A DNA stretch of 64,000 nucleotides from Nocardia iowensis (GTDB taxonomy: Bacteria > Actinomycetota > Actinomycetes > Mycobacteriales > Mycobacteriaceae), in contig NZ_CP078145.1 of the NCBI RefSeq assembly GCF_019222765.1, positions 3,410,001-3,474,000 on the forward strand, given 5' to 3'. The notes beneath the pieces were generated by a model. That model was not told where the DNA came from. It made no database searches and saw only the letters and a program-made list of their open reading frames with translations. Shown one piece after another: positions 38,268-46,592 of the stretch. Both the position numbers and the translations under genes were made by a program. Position 1 is the first letter of the stretch. Each line of letters begins with the position of its first letter.

Positions 38268-39038
38268 CTAGTTGGGCACGTGTCCTTGGTTGAAGTCGAG
38301 GTTCTGTATGCGCGCATACTCGGTACCGGTAGTCGTGCTTTGGCCAGGCAGCGGTGATGCGAGGGCGCACGACTCGCAAGCCCCCGAAGTTTGGTGTTCG
38401 TTTGGGCTGTCCGGCACGGGTGGCGAATCCGGGGTGTTGTCGGATGCACCGGGGAGTCCGAGGCGTATCGGCTCGGCCAACCGATACAGCGTCCCACCGG
38501 TGGGCGAGCCGTCCGGATTCGTGCTCTGAGGTGGTGGCGGAAACTGGCTGAGGCGGGCGGTCCATCGCGCGGGTTCGAGCGTGCTGAACGTGAATGGTCC
38601 CTCGCAGTCACCACACCGTTGGAAGGTGACATCCATGCTCTGAAGCCAGGTTTCGACCAATCCGTCGGGACCCAGCTTCAGAACACTGTCCTGACTGGTG
38701 TCGATATCCGGAAGCCGGGCGGTGATCTTCCCGAACATGGGGTGGGCGGCCTCCACCGTGAAATTGAGGGTCTGCAGGTGGACGAAGTCCGTGCCGCCCT
38801 TGCGAACCTCCACGACTCGGGAGCCGATGAAGTCGAGCGTCGGCAGCGGCGGCGGCTGGTCCACGATCAACGTGCCGCCGAATCCGTTGAGGTCCAGGTT
38901 GATTGTTCGGCCGATGGCCGGCAAGGTGCCGGGATCTCCCGGCTGGGCACCCGCGCGCCCGGTTGCGGCGAATACTCCGAGACCGAGGGCCGTCCCGGCG
39001 TGACCGAGGAAACTGCGGCGACCGATCGAAAACGTCAT
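38268..39038 (-). CDS. Tat-exported protein of unknown function
   Basis: A 256-residue protein starting at ATG 39038. The N-terminus IGRRSFLGHAGTALGLGVFA is a twin-arginine signal, cleaved after about AGAQ. The mature part has GTLIVDQPPPLPTLDFIGSR, FVHLQTLNFTVEAAHPMFG and a RCGDCEG pair of cysteines, then a Pro/Ser-rich tail. It resembles actinobacterial secreted beta proteins, but no family is recognised with confidence. Confidence 0.7.
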   Translation of the reverse strand: MTFSIGRRSFLGHAGTALGLGVFAATGRAGAQPGDPGTLPAIGRTINLDLNGFGGTLIVDQPPPLPTLDFIGSRVVEVRKGGTDFVHLQTLNFTVEAAHPMFGKITARLPDIDTSQDSVLKLGPDGLVETWLQSMDVTFQRCGDCEGPFTFSTLEPARWTARLSQFPPPPQSTNPDGSPTGGTLYRLAEPIRLGLPGASDNTPDSPPVPDSPNEHQTSGACESCALASPLPGQSTTTGTEYARIQNLDFNQGHVPN

Positions 39039-39217
39039 GCGGGCAAGTATGGGGCTGATCTCTCGCGACCTGCCCCGATGCCGCACATGTCCTGTTTCGG
39101 GCGCGCCGACAAAGAACTGCGCCAGCTGGCAACCGAACGCGACTCGACGTTGATGGACTCGAGCGGGGCCGGATCTTCCTCAGCGGCAAGACTTTTAGCT
39201 GGCTATCACCGTCAGCC

Positions 39218-39245
39218 TTGACGTATACCCATATAGGAATATGAT
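39218..39245 (+). promoter_or_regulatory. SigA-type promoter with ArsR operator; transcript probably leaderless
   Basis: The -35 TTGACG (39218-39223), a 16-base spacer and -10 TATGAT (39240-39245) place the transcription start at or next to the ATG at 39252. No ribosome binding site is present. A perfect inverted repeat, CATAT-N4-ATATG (39230-39243), covers the spacer and -10 and suits autorepression by the ArsR product. Confidence 0.65.
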
Positions 39246-39251
39246 TTCGAT

Positions 39252-39590
39252 ATGGCGCGAGCGGCGACGACAACAGATGTGTTCAATGCGGTGGCCGAGC
39301 CTCGGCGGCGGCAGATCCTCGACGTTCTCGTCGACGGGGAGCGGGCGGTGAACGATTTGGCTCGTCTGCTCGGGTCGGCCCAGCCGCAGGTGTCCAAGCA
39401 CCTGCGAGTGCTGCGGGAGGTGGGGGTGGTGGACGTGCGTGATGACGGGCGACAACGGCTTTACCGACTAAACGGACACGCGCTGAAACCGATCCATGAC
39501 TGGGTCAAGCGGTACGAGCGCATGTGGGCGGAGCGGTTCGACCAATTGGACGCGGTATTGGAAGAGCTCAAAGAAAACGAGGAGAACTGA
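39252..39590 (+). CDS. ArsR-family transcriptional regulator
   Basis: A 112-residue winged-helix repressor: VFNAVAEPRRRQILDVLVDG, AVNDLARLLGSAQPQVSKHL (recognition helix) and VRDDGRQRLYRLNG (wing). There is no metal-binding cysteine pair, so it belongs to the non-metal ArsR group that accompanies SRPBCC/AHSA1 genes. It is the first gene of a two-gene operon; the next ATG follows its stop by one base. Confidence 0.9.
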   Translation: MARAATTTDVFNAVAEPRRRQILDVLVDGERAVNDLARLLGSAQPQVSKHLRVLREVGVVDVRDDGRQRLYRLNGHALKPIHDWVKRYERMWAERFDQLDAVLEELKENEEN

Positions 39591-39591
39591 G

Positions 39592-40092
39592 ATGACGAGC
39601 AGTACCGGGACGGCAGTGGTGACCCTGCCGACCGACGAACAGATCTTGATCACCCGAGAGTTCAACGCACCCAAACGTCTGGTGTATCGGGCGTGGACGA
39701 CTCCGGATCTGGTGAAGCGGTGGTGGAGCGGGCGACGCGGCACGATGACCAGTGTCGAGATCGACCTGCGTGTCGGCGGCCGATGGCGCTACGTCATGGC
39801 GGTCGGCAGCGGTGGTGGTGAGATCGCGTTCCACGGTGAGTTCCGTGAGATCGTCCCGGAGGAGAAGATCGTCACCACCGAGGTCTTCGAGATGGCGGGC
39901 GTCACGGACGCCGACGAGGGCGCGCCGCTGAATACCGTCACCTTCAGCGAGCGTGACGGGCGCACCACCCTCACCCTGTTGACGCACTGCGACAACAAAC
40001 AGCTGCGCGACATGATCCTCGAGTCCGGGATGGAGGCGGGCATGCAGGAGCAGATGGACCTGCTCGAGGAACTGGCGATCTCGCTGCGCTGA
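39592..40092 (+). CDS. SRPBCC/AHSA1-domain protein
   Basis: A 166-residue START-like protein: ITREFNAPKRLVYRAWTTPD, VKRWWSG, DLRVGGRWRYVM, FHGEFREIVPEEKIV and a final MEAGMQEQMDLLEEL helix. The fold gives a hydrophobic ligand pocket. It starts at ATG 39592 with GAGGAGA upstream and is co-transcribed with the ArsR gene, a very common pairing. Confidence 0.9.
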   Translation: MTSSTGTAVVTLPTDEQILITREFNAPKRLVYRAWTTPDLVKRWWSGRRGTMTSVEIDLRVGGRWRYVMAVGSGGGEIAFHGEFREIVPEEKIVTTEVFEMAGVTDADEGAPLNTVTFSERDGRTTLTLLTHCDNKQLRDMILESGMEAGMQEQMDLLEELAISLR

Positions 40093-40171
40093 GCCCAGCT
40101 GTCCGCGTTAGCACCGGGGAGCGTCGGTGTGTCTGCGCTGGTCGGGCGAGGTAGACCGATAGGTTGCCGGT

Positions 40172-40882
40172 GTGCCGTTTCTGCATCGAGAAGGTCCGGT
40201 GTTTATCGCGCACCTGGGTAGCAGGGGTGAGCGTGACACCGAGAACCGTTTCCACCCTGATTGGATCGCGGCGATAGATGCGATTCTCGACGAAGCTACC
40301 GCGGCCGAGGGCCCAGCGGCTCTGGTCACCACCGGCGATGGCAAGTTCTATTCCACCGGCGCCGACCTCGCCTGGGCCGGGGCCAATCCCGACCGTATTG
40401 ATTGGTATCTCACCCAGATGCAGCGCCTGCTCGCTCGCATCCTCACCCTGCCCATGCCGACCGTCGCCGCGCTCAACGGGCACACGTTCGGGGCTGGAGC
40501 GTTTCTCGCGGTAGCCCACGATCACCGCATCATGCGATCCGACCGCGGGTACGTCTGCTTTCCCGGTGTCGCGTTGGGCGCGAACTACGCGCTCGCCTCG
40601 GTGGACTTGGTGCGGTCGCGGCTACCGGCTCACCTCGCCCATCATGCGCTGGTGTCCGGGCAACGCTATAGCGGTGTCGATGCACTGGCCGCTGGCCTGG
40701 TCGATGCACTGGCCACCGAGCACGACCTTCTGCCCGCCGCTGTCCAGTACGCCCAATCTTTGGCTCACACCAGCGGACCGGTGCTCGCCCACATCAAATC
40801 CTCCCTGCACCATGGTGCGGCCGCCGCGCTACGCGAACCGGTCAACGGCTACAACCACCACGCCCTCGTCAGCCAGCCTTGA
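40172..40882 (+). CDS. Enoyl-CoA hydratase/isomerase-family protein
   Basis: A 236-residue crotonase-fold protein: LVTTGDGKFYSTGADLAWAG (oxyanion strand), TVAALNGHTFGAGAFLAVAH and a shortened C-terminus. The acidic catalytic pair of true hydratases is not evident; the region after CFPGVALGANYALASVD has no glutamate, so an isomerase (ECI-like) or another activity is more likely. The start is GTG 40172. It is unrelated in position to the Dpg crotonases. Confidence 0.75.
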   Translation: MPFLHREGPVFIAHLGSRGERDTENRFHPDWIAAIDAILDEATAAEGPAALVTTGDGKFYSTGADLAWAGANPDRIDWYLTQMQRLLARILTLPMPTVAALNGHTFGAGAFLAVAHDHRIMRSDRGYVCFPGVALGANYALASVDLVRSRLPAHLAHHALVSGQRYSGVDALAAGLVDALATEHDLLPAAVQYAQSLAHTSGPVLAHIKSSLHHGAAAALREPVNGYNHHALVSQP

Positions 40883-41107
40883 CCCACTGACATGGCCGTG
40901 TGTGCCACGCCGCGGTGCCAATAGCGGGTGGATGTACTTTCGCGGCGCCACCGTGCTTTGACAATCGCTGTCCGCGCGGAACCGTCACACGGGGGAGCGT
41001 GCCGGTGTCGAAGCTGTTGTGTGCGAGGTTGTATCGACCCGAAACTGGCACCGATGCGCGAGACTGGATCGGTGGATACCGGACCGACAGATGCCGTAAG
41101 GCATGCC

Positions 41108-41941
41108 ATGTCCCAACCGTCCGCCGCCTACCCGAGCGTGGTGCCGGTGGGGGTGGATATCACCCGCGCGAGCATCGCGCGGGTCTATGACGCCGCGCTC
41201 AACGGCAAGGACAACTACCAGGTCGATCGCGAAGTGTTGGCGCAGGTCCGCACCGTAGCGCCACAGGTCAACGAATTGGCATGGGCCAACCGCGATTTCC
41301 TGATCCGGTCGTGTCGCTTCCTGGCCCGCGAAGCCGGGATCGATCAGTATCTGGATTTGGGCTCGGGTCTGCCGACCGCGGAGAACACCCACCAGGTGGT
41401 GCAGCGGATCAACCCGGCGGCGCGGGTGGTGTACGTGGACAATGATCCAGCAGTGCTCGTCCATGCACGAGCGCTGTTGGCCAGCAACGAGTCCACCGCG
41501 ATCGCCGACGCCGACATCTTCCGAGCCCTCGAGGTCCTGGGGCACCCCACGGTGCGTGACGGACTGGACTTCACCCGCCCGGTGGCGCTGTTGCACATCG
41601 GGACACTGCACCACTATCTCGGTGACGACGTTGCCGCGATCATGCGGACCTACATCGACGCGCTGCCGTCCGGGTCGTATGTGACCATCGCCCATTTCTG
41701 CGACCCGCAAACCCGCGAGCACAGCGAGTTGGCGCGCAAGATGGAAGACAAGTTCGTGCGCAGCCCGATGGGCAGCGGTCGTTTCCGAACCCGAGATCAG
41801 ATCCAGGCCCTGTTCGGCGGGCTGGAGATGGTCGAGCCGGGTCTGGTGCTCTGTGATGACTGGTGGCCCGACGGCCCACGGCTCGCGCCGCTGGCCGATG
41901 TGCGTCACTGCATCGTCGGCGGAATCGGCCGCAAACCCTAA
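41108..41941 (+). CDS. SAM-dependent methyltransferase (DUF574/Methyltransf_19)
   Basis: A 277-residue protein: VDITRASIARVYDAALNGKD near the start, FLIRSCRFLAREAGIDQYLD followed by LGSGLPT (SAM motif), VVYVDNDPAVLVHARALL and RPVALLHIGTLHHYL. This is the large actinobacterial DUF574 family, often found near lanthipeptide and other clusters and multi-copy in Nocardia and Streptomyces. The substrate is unknown. The ATG at 41108 is chosen; the upstream open frame is unconserved. Confidence 0.82.
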   Translation: MSQPSAAYPSVVPVGVDITRASIARVYDAALNGKDNYQVDREVLAQVRTVAPQVNELAWANRDFLIRSCRFLAREAGIDQYLDLGSGLPTAENTHQVVQRINPAARVVYVDNDPAVLVHARALLASNESTAIADADIFRALEVLGHPTVRDGLDFTRPVALLHIGTLHHYLGDDVAAIMRTYIDALPSGSYVTIAHFCDPQTREHSELARKMEDKFVRSPMGSGRFRTRDQIQALFGGLEMVEPGLVLCDDWWPDGPRLAPLADVRHCIVGGIGRKP

Positions 41942-42102
41942 CCCGGATCGCAAAATTAGCATCCGGCTCGCTCTGCCTGGTCAGGCCCGCCGATCACCTC
42001 GACGGCGGCGGCGATGACTAAGAGCTTGTCTCATACCGAACTACACGAAACCCGGGAGCGAGCCGCCTGGCCATGCGCCGGGCACCTGCGCGGGGTGCAC
42101 AC

Positions 42103-42136
42103 TTGACCATTAGACTTCTAACAGTTAGAGTTCTAA
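42103..42136 (+). promoter_or_regulatory. Promoter with twin MarR-type operators
   Basis: TTAGACTTCTAA (42110-42121) and TTAGAGTTCTAA (42125-42136) are tandem copies, three bases apart, of the palindrome TTAGA-N2-TCTAA. A -35-like TTGACC (42103-42108) precedes them and a weak -10, TAGAGT, lies inside the second copy. The MarR gene of this operon is the likely binder. Confidence 0.6.
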
Positions 42137-42200
42137 GTGTTCGTCTGGCAGAGCGGACACCCGGGAGTGACCCGCCAAAACTCACCGAAAGGACTACGAG

Positions 42201-42530
42201 ATGCATGCGAAGCAGCCGGGAATGGTGCTGAAGGTCAAGGCGAAGCCCGGAATGGGGGACGAATTGTTCAAGGCATGCCACGAACTCCACTTCAACGGTG
42301 ACCCGGACGGCCCGGTCGACTGGGTCCTTGCTCGCTCGGACGAAGATCCCGACCTCATGTGGGCCTTCGAGTTCTATCGCGACGACGCGTCGTTCGACCG
42401 CCACTACTCGAGTTCGGCGCTCCAGGAAGGGCGGCTCGATCAAGGGCACCAGCGGATCGCCGACCTCGTCGCCGACGGCTCTGAGGAATGGGGCATCCGG
42501 ACGCCGGTGCACATCGTCTCGTCCAGTTGA
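42201..42530 (+). CDS. ABM-fold protein (putative quinol monooxygenase)
   Basis: A 109-residue antibiotic-biosynthesis-monooxygenase-fold protein: GMVLKVKAKPGMGDELFKAC, MWAFEFYRDDASFDRHYSS and HQRIADLVADG. Such small dimeric proteins oxidise quinols or act as ferredoxin-like binding proteins without cofactors. It is the first gene after the twin operator, 12 bases upstream of the MarR gene. The start is ATG 42201 with GAAAGGA upstream. Confidence 0.78.
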   Translation: MHAKQPGMVLKVKAKPGMGDELFKACHELHFNGDPDGPVDWVLARSDEDPDLMWAFEFYRDDASFDRHYSSSALQEGRLDQGHQRIADLVADGSEEWGIRTPVHIVSSS

Positions 42531-42542
42531 TGGGTTCGAAAC

Positions 42543-42989
42543 ATGGAGACGCAGGGAACGACACCGACCAGCAGCCTTGATCTGATGCGCTGGATCGTCT
42601 GGGCGCAGCGGAAAGCCGGTGAGGACTGGATCCGGGAGCGCGGGCTCACTCATGAGCAGAGTGCCGCGCTGGTCTACCTGGTCCGGAACCCCGGTGTGAT
42701 CCAGCGTGACATAGCCCAGATGAGCCGCACCAGCGCGGCGAGCGTATCCAGCCTCCTGCAGGGGCTCGAGCGCCGCGGTTTCGTCGAGCGGCGCACGGAG
42801 CCCGGCAACGAGCGCAGCAAACGCGTCTACGCGACACCGGCGGGAAGCGAACTGATCGCCGGGTTCGACACCGCGATGACCGGGGTCGAGGAGACGATCC
42901 TGGCCCCGCTGGACCAGGCAGAGCGGGCCACCCTGCAGGCCCTCCTCACGAAAATCGCCGCGGATCTGCCGCAGCCGCCCCCGTCCTGA
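42543..42989 (+). CDS. MarR-family transcriptional regulator
   Basis: 148 residues. The winged helix has LTHEQSAALVYLVRNPGVIQ, IAQMSRTSAASVSSLLQGLE (recognition helix) and RGFVERRTEPGNERSKRVYA (wing). Long terminal helices form the dimer. It lies between the ABM and FAD-monooxygenase genes and probably represses the three-gene unit through the twin operators, released by a phenolic or quinone ligand; the ligand class is an inference. Confidence 0.88.
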   Translation: METQGTTPTSSLDLMRWIVWAQRKAGEDWIRERGLTHEQSAALVYLVRNPGVIQRDIAQMSRTSAASVSSLLQGLERRGFVERRTEPGNERSKRVYATPAGSELIAGFDTAMTGVEETILAPLDQAERATLQALLTKIAADLPQPPPS

Positions 42990-43071
42990 CCCGACGCGTG
43001 GCCCCGGCGCGCAGCAACCACGTCCGCGCCGCGCCAGGCGTGGGCTCGATCCCGCCCGGAACAGGACCATC

Positions 43072-44202
43072 ATGAACACCCCTCACATCACCATCATCGG
43101 TGCCGGACTCGGCGGCCTCACGCTCGCCCGCGTCCTGCACATCCACCGAATCCCAGCCACGGTCTATGAAGCCGAGCCCGCACCGATGGCCCGCGCGCAG
43201 GGTGGAATGCTCGACATCCACGACTACAACGGGCAACTCGCTATCGAGGCGGCCGGCCTGACGGACGAGTTCCGCGACATCATCCTCCAGGGCCGCCAGG
43301 CCATGCGGATCCTCGCCCCCGACGGGACCATCCTGCTCGACAAGGCCGACGGCGGCAACGGCGGCCGACCCGAAGTGCAGCGCGGTGACTTGCGCCAGAT
43401 CCTGCTCGACTCACTCCCCGTCGGCGCCGTGCAGTGGGGCCGCAAGGTCGTCAGCACCCGTTCCTTGGGCGAGGGTCACCACGAGGTGACCTTCGCCGAT
43501 GGCGACACCATCACCACGAGCCTGCTCGTCGGAGCAGACGGCGCATGGTCACGGGTGCGGCCGTTGCTCTCCGACGCAACACCCGCCTACACCGGTATGT
43601 CCTACGTCGAGACCTACCTGTTCGACGTCGACACTCGGCACCCGGCCGCCGCGCAAGCCGTCGGCAGCGGCTCCATGGCCGCACCCGCGGCGGGCGGCAA
43701 GGGGATCCAGGCCCAGCGGGAAATGGGCGGGACCATCCACACCTACGTCGTACTCCGCGAGCCACGGGAGTGGTTTGACGCCATCGACTTCGCCGACGGC
43801 GCGGCCGCGGCTGCACGGATCGCGAAGGAGTTCGACGGGTGGGCACCCGAACTCACCGCGCTGATCACCGACGGCGACGTCCCACCGCTGCTGCGCCCAA
43901 TCTTCGCTCTGCCGCTCGGGCACAAGTGGGAGCGGGTACCCGGGGTGACCCTGCTCGGCGACGCCGCCCACCTCCTGACTCCGAACGGCGAAGGCGCCAA
44001 CAGCGCCATGTACGACGGCGCCGAACTCGCCAAGGCCATCGCCGCACACCCCTGCGACATCGAGACCGCCCTCACCCAGTACGAGGAAGCCATGTTCCCC
44101 CGCAGCGCCGAGTTCGGCTCCATCGGCGCGGAACTCCACGACCTCGACGACGACGACGCGGTCGCGGGCCTGATCAAGCTCTACACGGAGAACAGCAACT
44201 GA
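43072..44202 (+). CDS. FAD-dependent monooxygenase, TetX-like
   Basis: A 376-residue class A flavoprotein monooxygenase. FAD motif GxGxxG is ITIIGAGLGGLTLARVL (residues 7-23). The DG motif is LLVGADGAWSRVRPLL and the GD motif GVTLLGDAAHLLTPNGEGAN. The sequence layout follows the TetX group, which hydroxylates tetracyclines, but many actinobacterial relatives act on other aromatics. It is the third gene behind the MarR-controlled promoter. Confidence 0.83.
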   Translation: MNTPHITIIGAGLGGLTLARVLHIHRIPATVYEAEPAPMARAQGGMLDIHDYNGQLAIEAAGLTDEFRDIILQGRQAMRILAPDGTILLDKADGGNGGRPEVQRGDLRQILLDSLPVGAVQWGRKVVSTRSLGEGHHEVTFADGDTITTSLLVGADGAWSRVRPLLSDATPAYTGMSYVETYLFDVDTRHPAAAQAVGSGSMAAPAAGGKGIQAQREMGGTIHTYVVLREPREWFDAIDFADGAAAAARIAKEFDGWAPELTALITDGDVPPLLRPIFALPLGHKWERVPGVTLLGDAAHLLTPNGEGANSAMYDGAELAKAIAAHPCDIETALTQYEEAMFPRSAEFGSIGAELHDLDDDDAVAGLIKLYTENSN

Positions 44203-44445
44203 ACGTCAGAGCACCCCACGATCGCGGGGAGAGCTTCGAACGCCACCCGCAGCGACTGTCGAAGACTCGGGGACTCGAGCGCCGGGTACACGCCCGCCAC
44301 CTATGGCCGAGTGTGAGTGTCGTGGCCATGGGTGAGGATTCGGCTGTCGGCCCATTAGTGGCTGTTGCGCACAGCTATTGCAGGGAGACAATTGTGCATG
44401 CGGGCATAGCCCTGATGTGGGGGATGCGCGAGCCGGGAGGCGAGG

Positions 44446-45006
44446 TTGAGTGTTCATGTAGGGGAGGTGATCGCGACTCGAGTGGTCGCCGATGGGCACC
44501 GCACGGTGCTGATCGAGGTGGGTAAGCCGGGGTTGAGCATGGATTCGGGCATGGTGTGCGCGTTCAGAATTCAGGGCTGGGGTGAGTCTTGTGCTGTCGG
44601 TGTCGATGCGATCGCGGCGTTGTATTGCGCGCTGGCCGAGATCGGTGTGGTGCTCGAGCGCGCGAACACCGATGGCCACCATTTCACCGTTGTCGGGCCA
44701 GCGGATTTGGGATTTCCGTCCCCGCCGATCGACCGGAGAGTGGGCACGCCCGCAGCGAGCTACGAGCTCGGTGAGCTGATCGCGATTCGGTCGATGACCA
44801 TCGCCGACGAGCGGGCCACGATCGCGATCGGCCGACCCGTGCACGCCGCGGACGGCGAGTTCTATATGTGCCCATTCCGGATCGACGGCCACCCGCACGC
44901 TGTCGCGTCGGGTCTCGACGAGGTGCAGGCGTTGCTGACCGCGCTGCGGATGATCGGGGCGCGGCTGCAGCTACCGGCGGACTGGCCGGTGAGCCGGGCG
45001 TGGTGA
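44446..45006 (+). CDS. Hypothetical protein made of two tandem copies of one domain
   Basis: A 186-residue protein starting at TTG 44446 after GGGAGGCGAGG. Residues about 5-80 and 107-180 repeat one pattern: GEVIATRVV against GELIAIRSM, CAFRIQG against CPFRIDG, VGVDAIAALYCALAEIG against SGLDEVQALLTALRMIG. Each unit is two or three beta strands followed by an alpha-helix. Single-domain relatives look like small actinobacterial hypothetical proteins. No catalytic residues can be named. Confidence 0.62.
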   Translation: MSVHVGEVIATRVVADGHRTVLIEVGKPGLSMDSGMVCAFRIQGWGESCAVGVDAIAALYCALAEIGVVLERANTDGHHFTVVGPADLGFPSPPIDRRVGTPAASYELGELIAIRSMTIADERATIAIGRPVHAADGEFYMCPFRIDGHPHAVASGLDEVQALLTALRMIGARLQLPADWPVSRAW

Positions 45007-45047
45007 CCGCGCAGCAAGTCGGTGGTTGTCGCGCTGGGCCGCTCAGG

Positions 45048-45506
45048 TCAGGGAATGCGTGGTTCGGCCCGCAACCGGATCTTGAGGCCGTTCTTCCCAT
45101 GTCGACCGACCTCTTGGAAACCGAGGCGGTGGTAGAGCCGGTAGGCGCGGGAGTTGACCGACAATACGTCCAGGACCACGGGTTGGCATCGGGTGGCGGC
45201 TTCGTGAAGGAGTTGTCGGATAATGAGGCTGCCGATACCTCGATTGTGGTGGTCCGGATGTAATTCGATGCGGCCCAAATAGATTTCGTGTGGCCGATAG
45301 TCGACGATCAGGACCCCGACGTCGCGGCCGTCGACGGTGATGATCCGGGTACCGGCGGGGTCGAAGCTGCGCTGGTGGTAGTCGCGTTGCTCGGCTTCGT
45401 TCCAACCCCAGATCGCCTCGACATAGTCGTGCATGGCAGCGCGGTGCAACCGGTAGCAGAGTTCGCGGTCAGCCGATGTTGCTGGCCGCAGGCCGGTCCT
45501 GCCCAT
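45048..45506 (-). CDS. GNAT-family acetyltransferase
   Basis: A 152-residue GNAT: LRPATSADRELCYRLHRAAM, IYLGRIELHPDHHNRGIGSL (acetyl-CoA loop HNRGIG) and VNSRAYRLYHRLGFQEVGRH. The ATG at 45506 gives a family-length product; longer frames upstream run through a decayed hydrolase gene. It is convergent with the duplicated-domain gene. Confidence 0.85.
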   Translation of the reverse strand: MGRTGLRPATSADRELCYRLHRAAMHDYVEAIWGWNEAEQRDYHQRSFDPAGTRIITVDGRDVGVLIVDYRPHEIYLGRIELHPDHHNRGIGSLIIRQLLHEAATRCQPVVLDVLSVNSRAYRLYHRLGFQEVGRHGKNGLKIRLRAEPRIP

Positions 45507-46185
45507 CCCATGGCCTCCCGTAGATCTGGCGAACGAGCGCTGGTCCAGTGTCCGGCATCCTGGCCGTTCCGCGCCCGAGGAGGCCCCGAGCCGAGGTTCG
45601 CGGCCCGAGTCGCAAAGTGGTCGCGGTGGGGCGCGGTTGCCGTGAAGCGCTGGGGCAGGTTTTCCGCCGCCACCGGCCACAAGGCACACACCAGATAGCC
45701 ATAGATCCGCCGCCAGTGCGGGGCCACAGCTGCGGCACGCGCGGAATGTGGGTGTCGGCACAGCTGATCGCGGCAGAGGAATCCACAAGGTCCAGCGGCT
45801 GCGGGAATTCGAGCAGCGGACCTATCACCCGGGGGTCGCCGGCGGGGCCGCGTTCCGTATCCAGTACGGATTGTCCCGGACCAGCGAGGCCGAGGAACAG
45901 TGTTCCGACCCGCCGCGCCGGGTCCCGCGCCGGTTGCCTGACGACCGCGAGGTGAAGTGAAATGCATTGTGGCCGAGCATAATCGAGCGGAACCGCGGCG
46001 GAGGCGCACTCGAAGGGCCGCAGCCAGGGCTCCGCGCACGGTACCCAGTCCAACCTCGGCGTCGGCGCCGCATCCGCCTGCGCGACGAGATCGGCACCAG
46101 GCACAGACTGTGCCGATGTCACGGGCACCGCGATCAACGACGCCAGCAGTGCCACCGCAACAACACAAGCGGCCGGTCTCCCCAT
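45507..46185 (-). pseudogene. Decayed Slp/TAP-like secreted hydrolase
   Basis: The frame from ATG 46185 gives a signal peptide and then RLDWVPCAEPWLRPFECASA and AAVPLDYARP, the start of the Slp/TAP hydrolase family. The oxyanion motif is degraded to LFLGLAGPGQ. The nucleophile Gly-x-Ser region is missing, as the sequence jumps to late-gene sequence (AAISCADTHIP). A neighbouring frame then continues with VCALWPVAAENLPQRFTATA. So the gene has a large internal deletion plus a frameshift. An intact paralogue is at 26220-27764. Confidence 0.7.
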
Positions 46186-46592
46186 GCGGGGCAAGGTACT
46201 TCGGAACCGGCCGACGATGGCGTCATCCCTTCGCCCGATCGGATCTCCGAAGCATCCGACGAAGGGAGGAAGCCGAATTCCCTTCCAGCTCAACCGGCTC
46301 AACCAACGCCCTCGCGATCACTCTTGCGAGACGCCATGGATCCCCATGATCTCCGCGCCGACGTTGCGCGTCATACCGCGGGTGATGCGCCATTGCGGAC
46401 ACGACCATCAGCCAACACGACCGCCAACTCGACGGTTTGAGAAAACATTTCGCGGAAACGAAGGATTCCGCGAGTGTCAGACGCGTAGGCCAGCGCAGTG
46501 GCAGCCCGCGTGGGCTGACTGTTGCGCCGGGCGGCCACCACCGGGAGAATCCGGACGGGGCTGCAACAGCAGCTGTTTCGGGGAGGGATCGG
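46186..46592. other. Intergenic region with no supported gene
   Basis: About 400 bases between the hydrolase pseudogene and the next intact gene. No coding or RNA feature could be supported. GGGAGGG at 46581-46587 is the ribosome binding site of the next gene. Confidence 0.4.
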
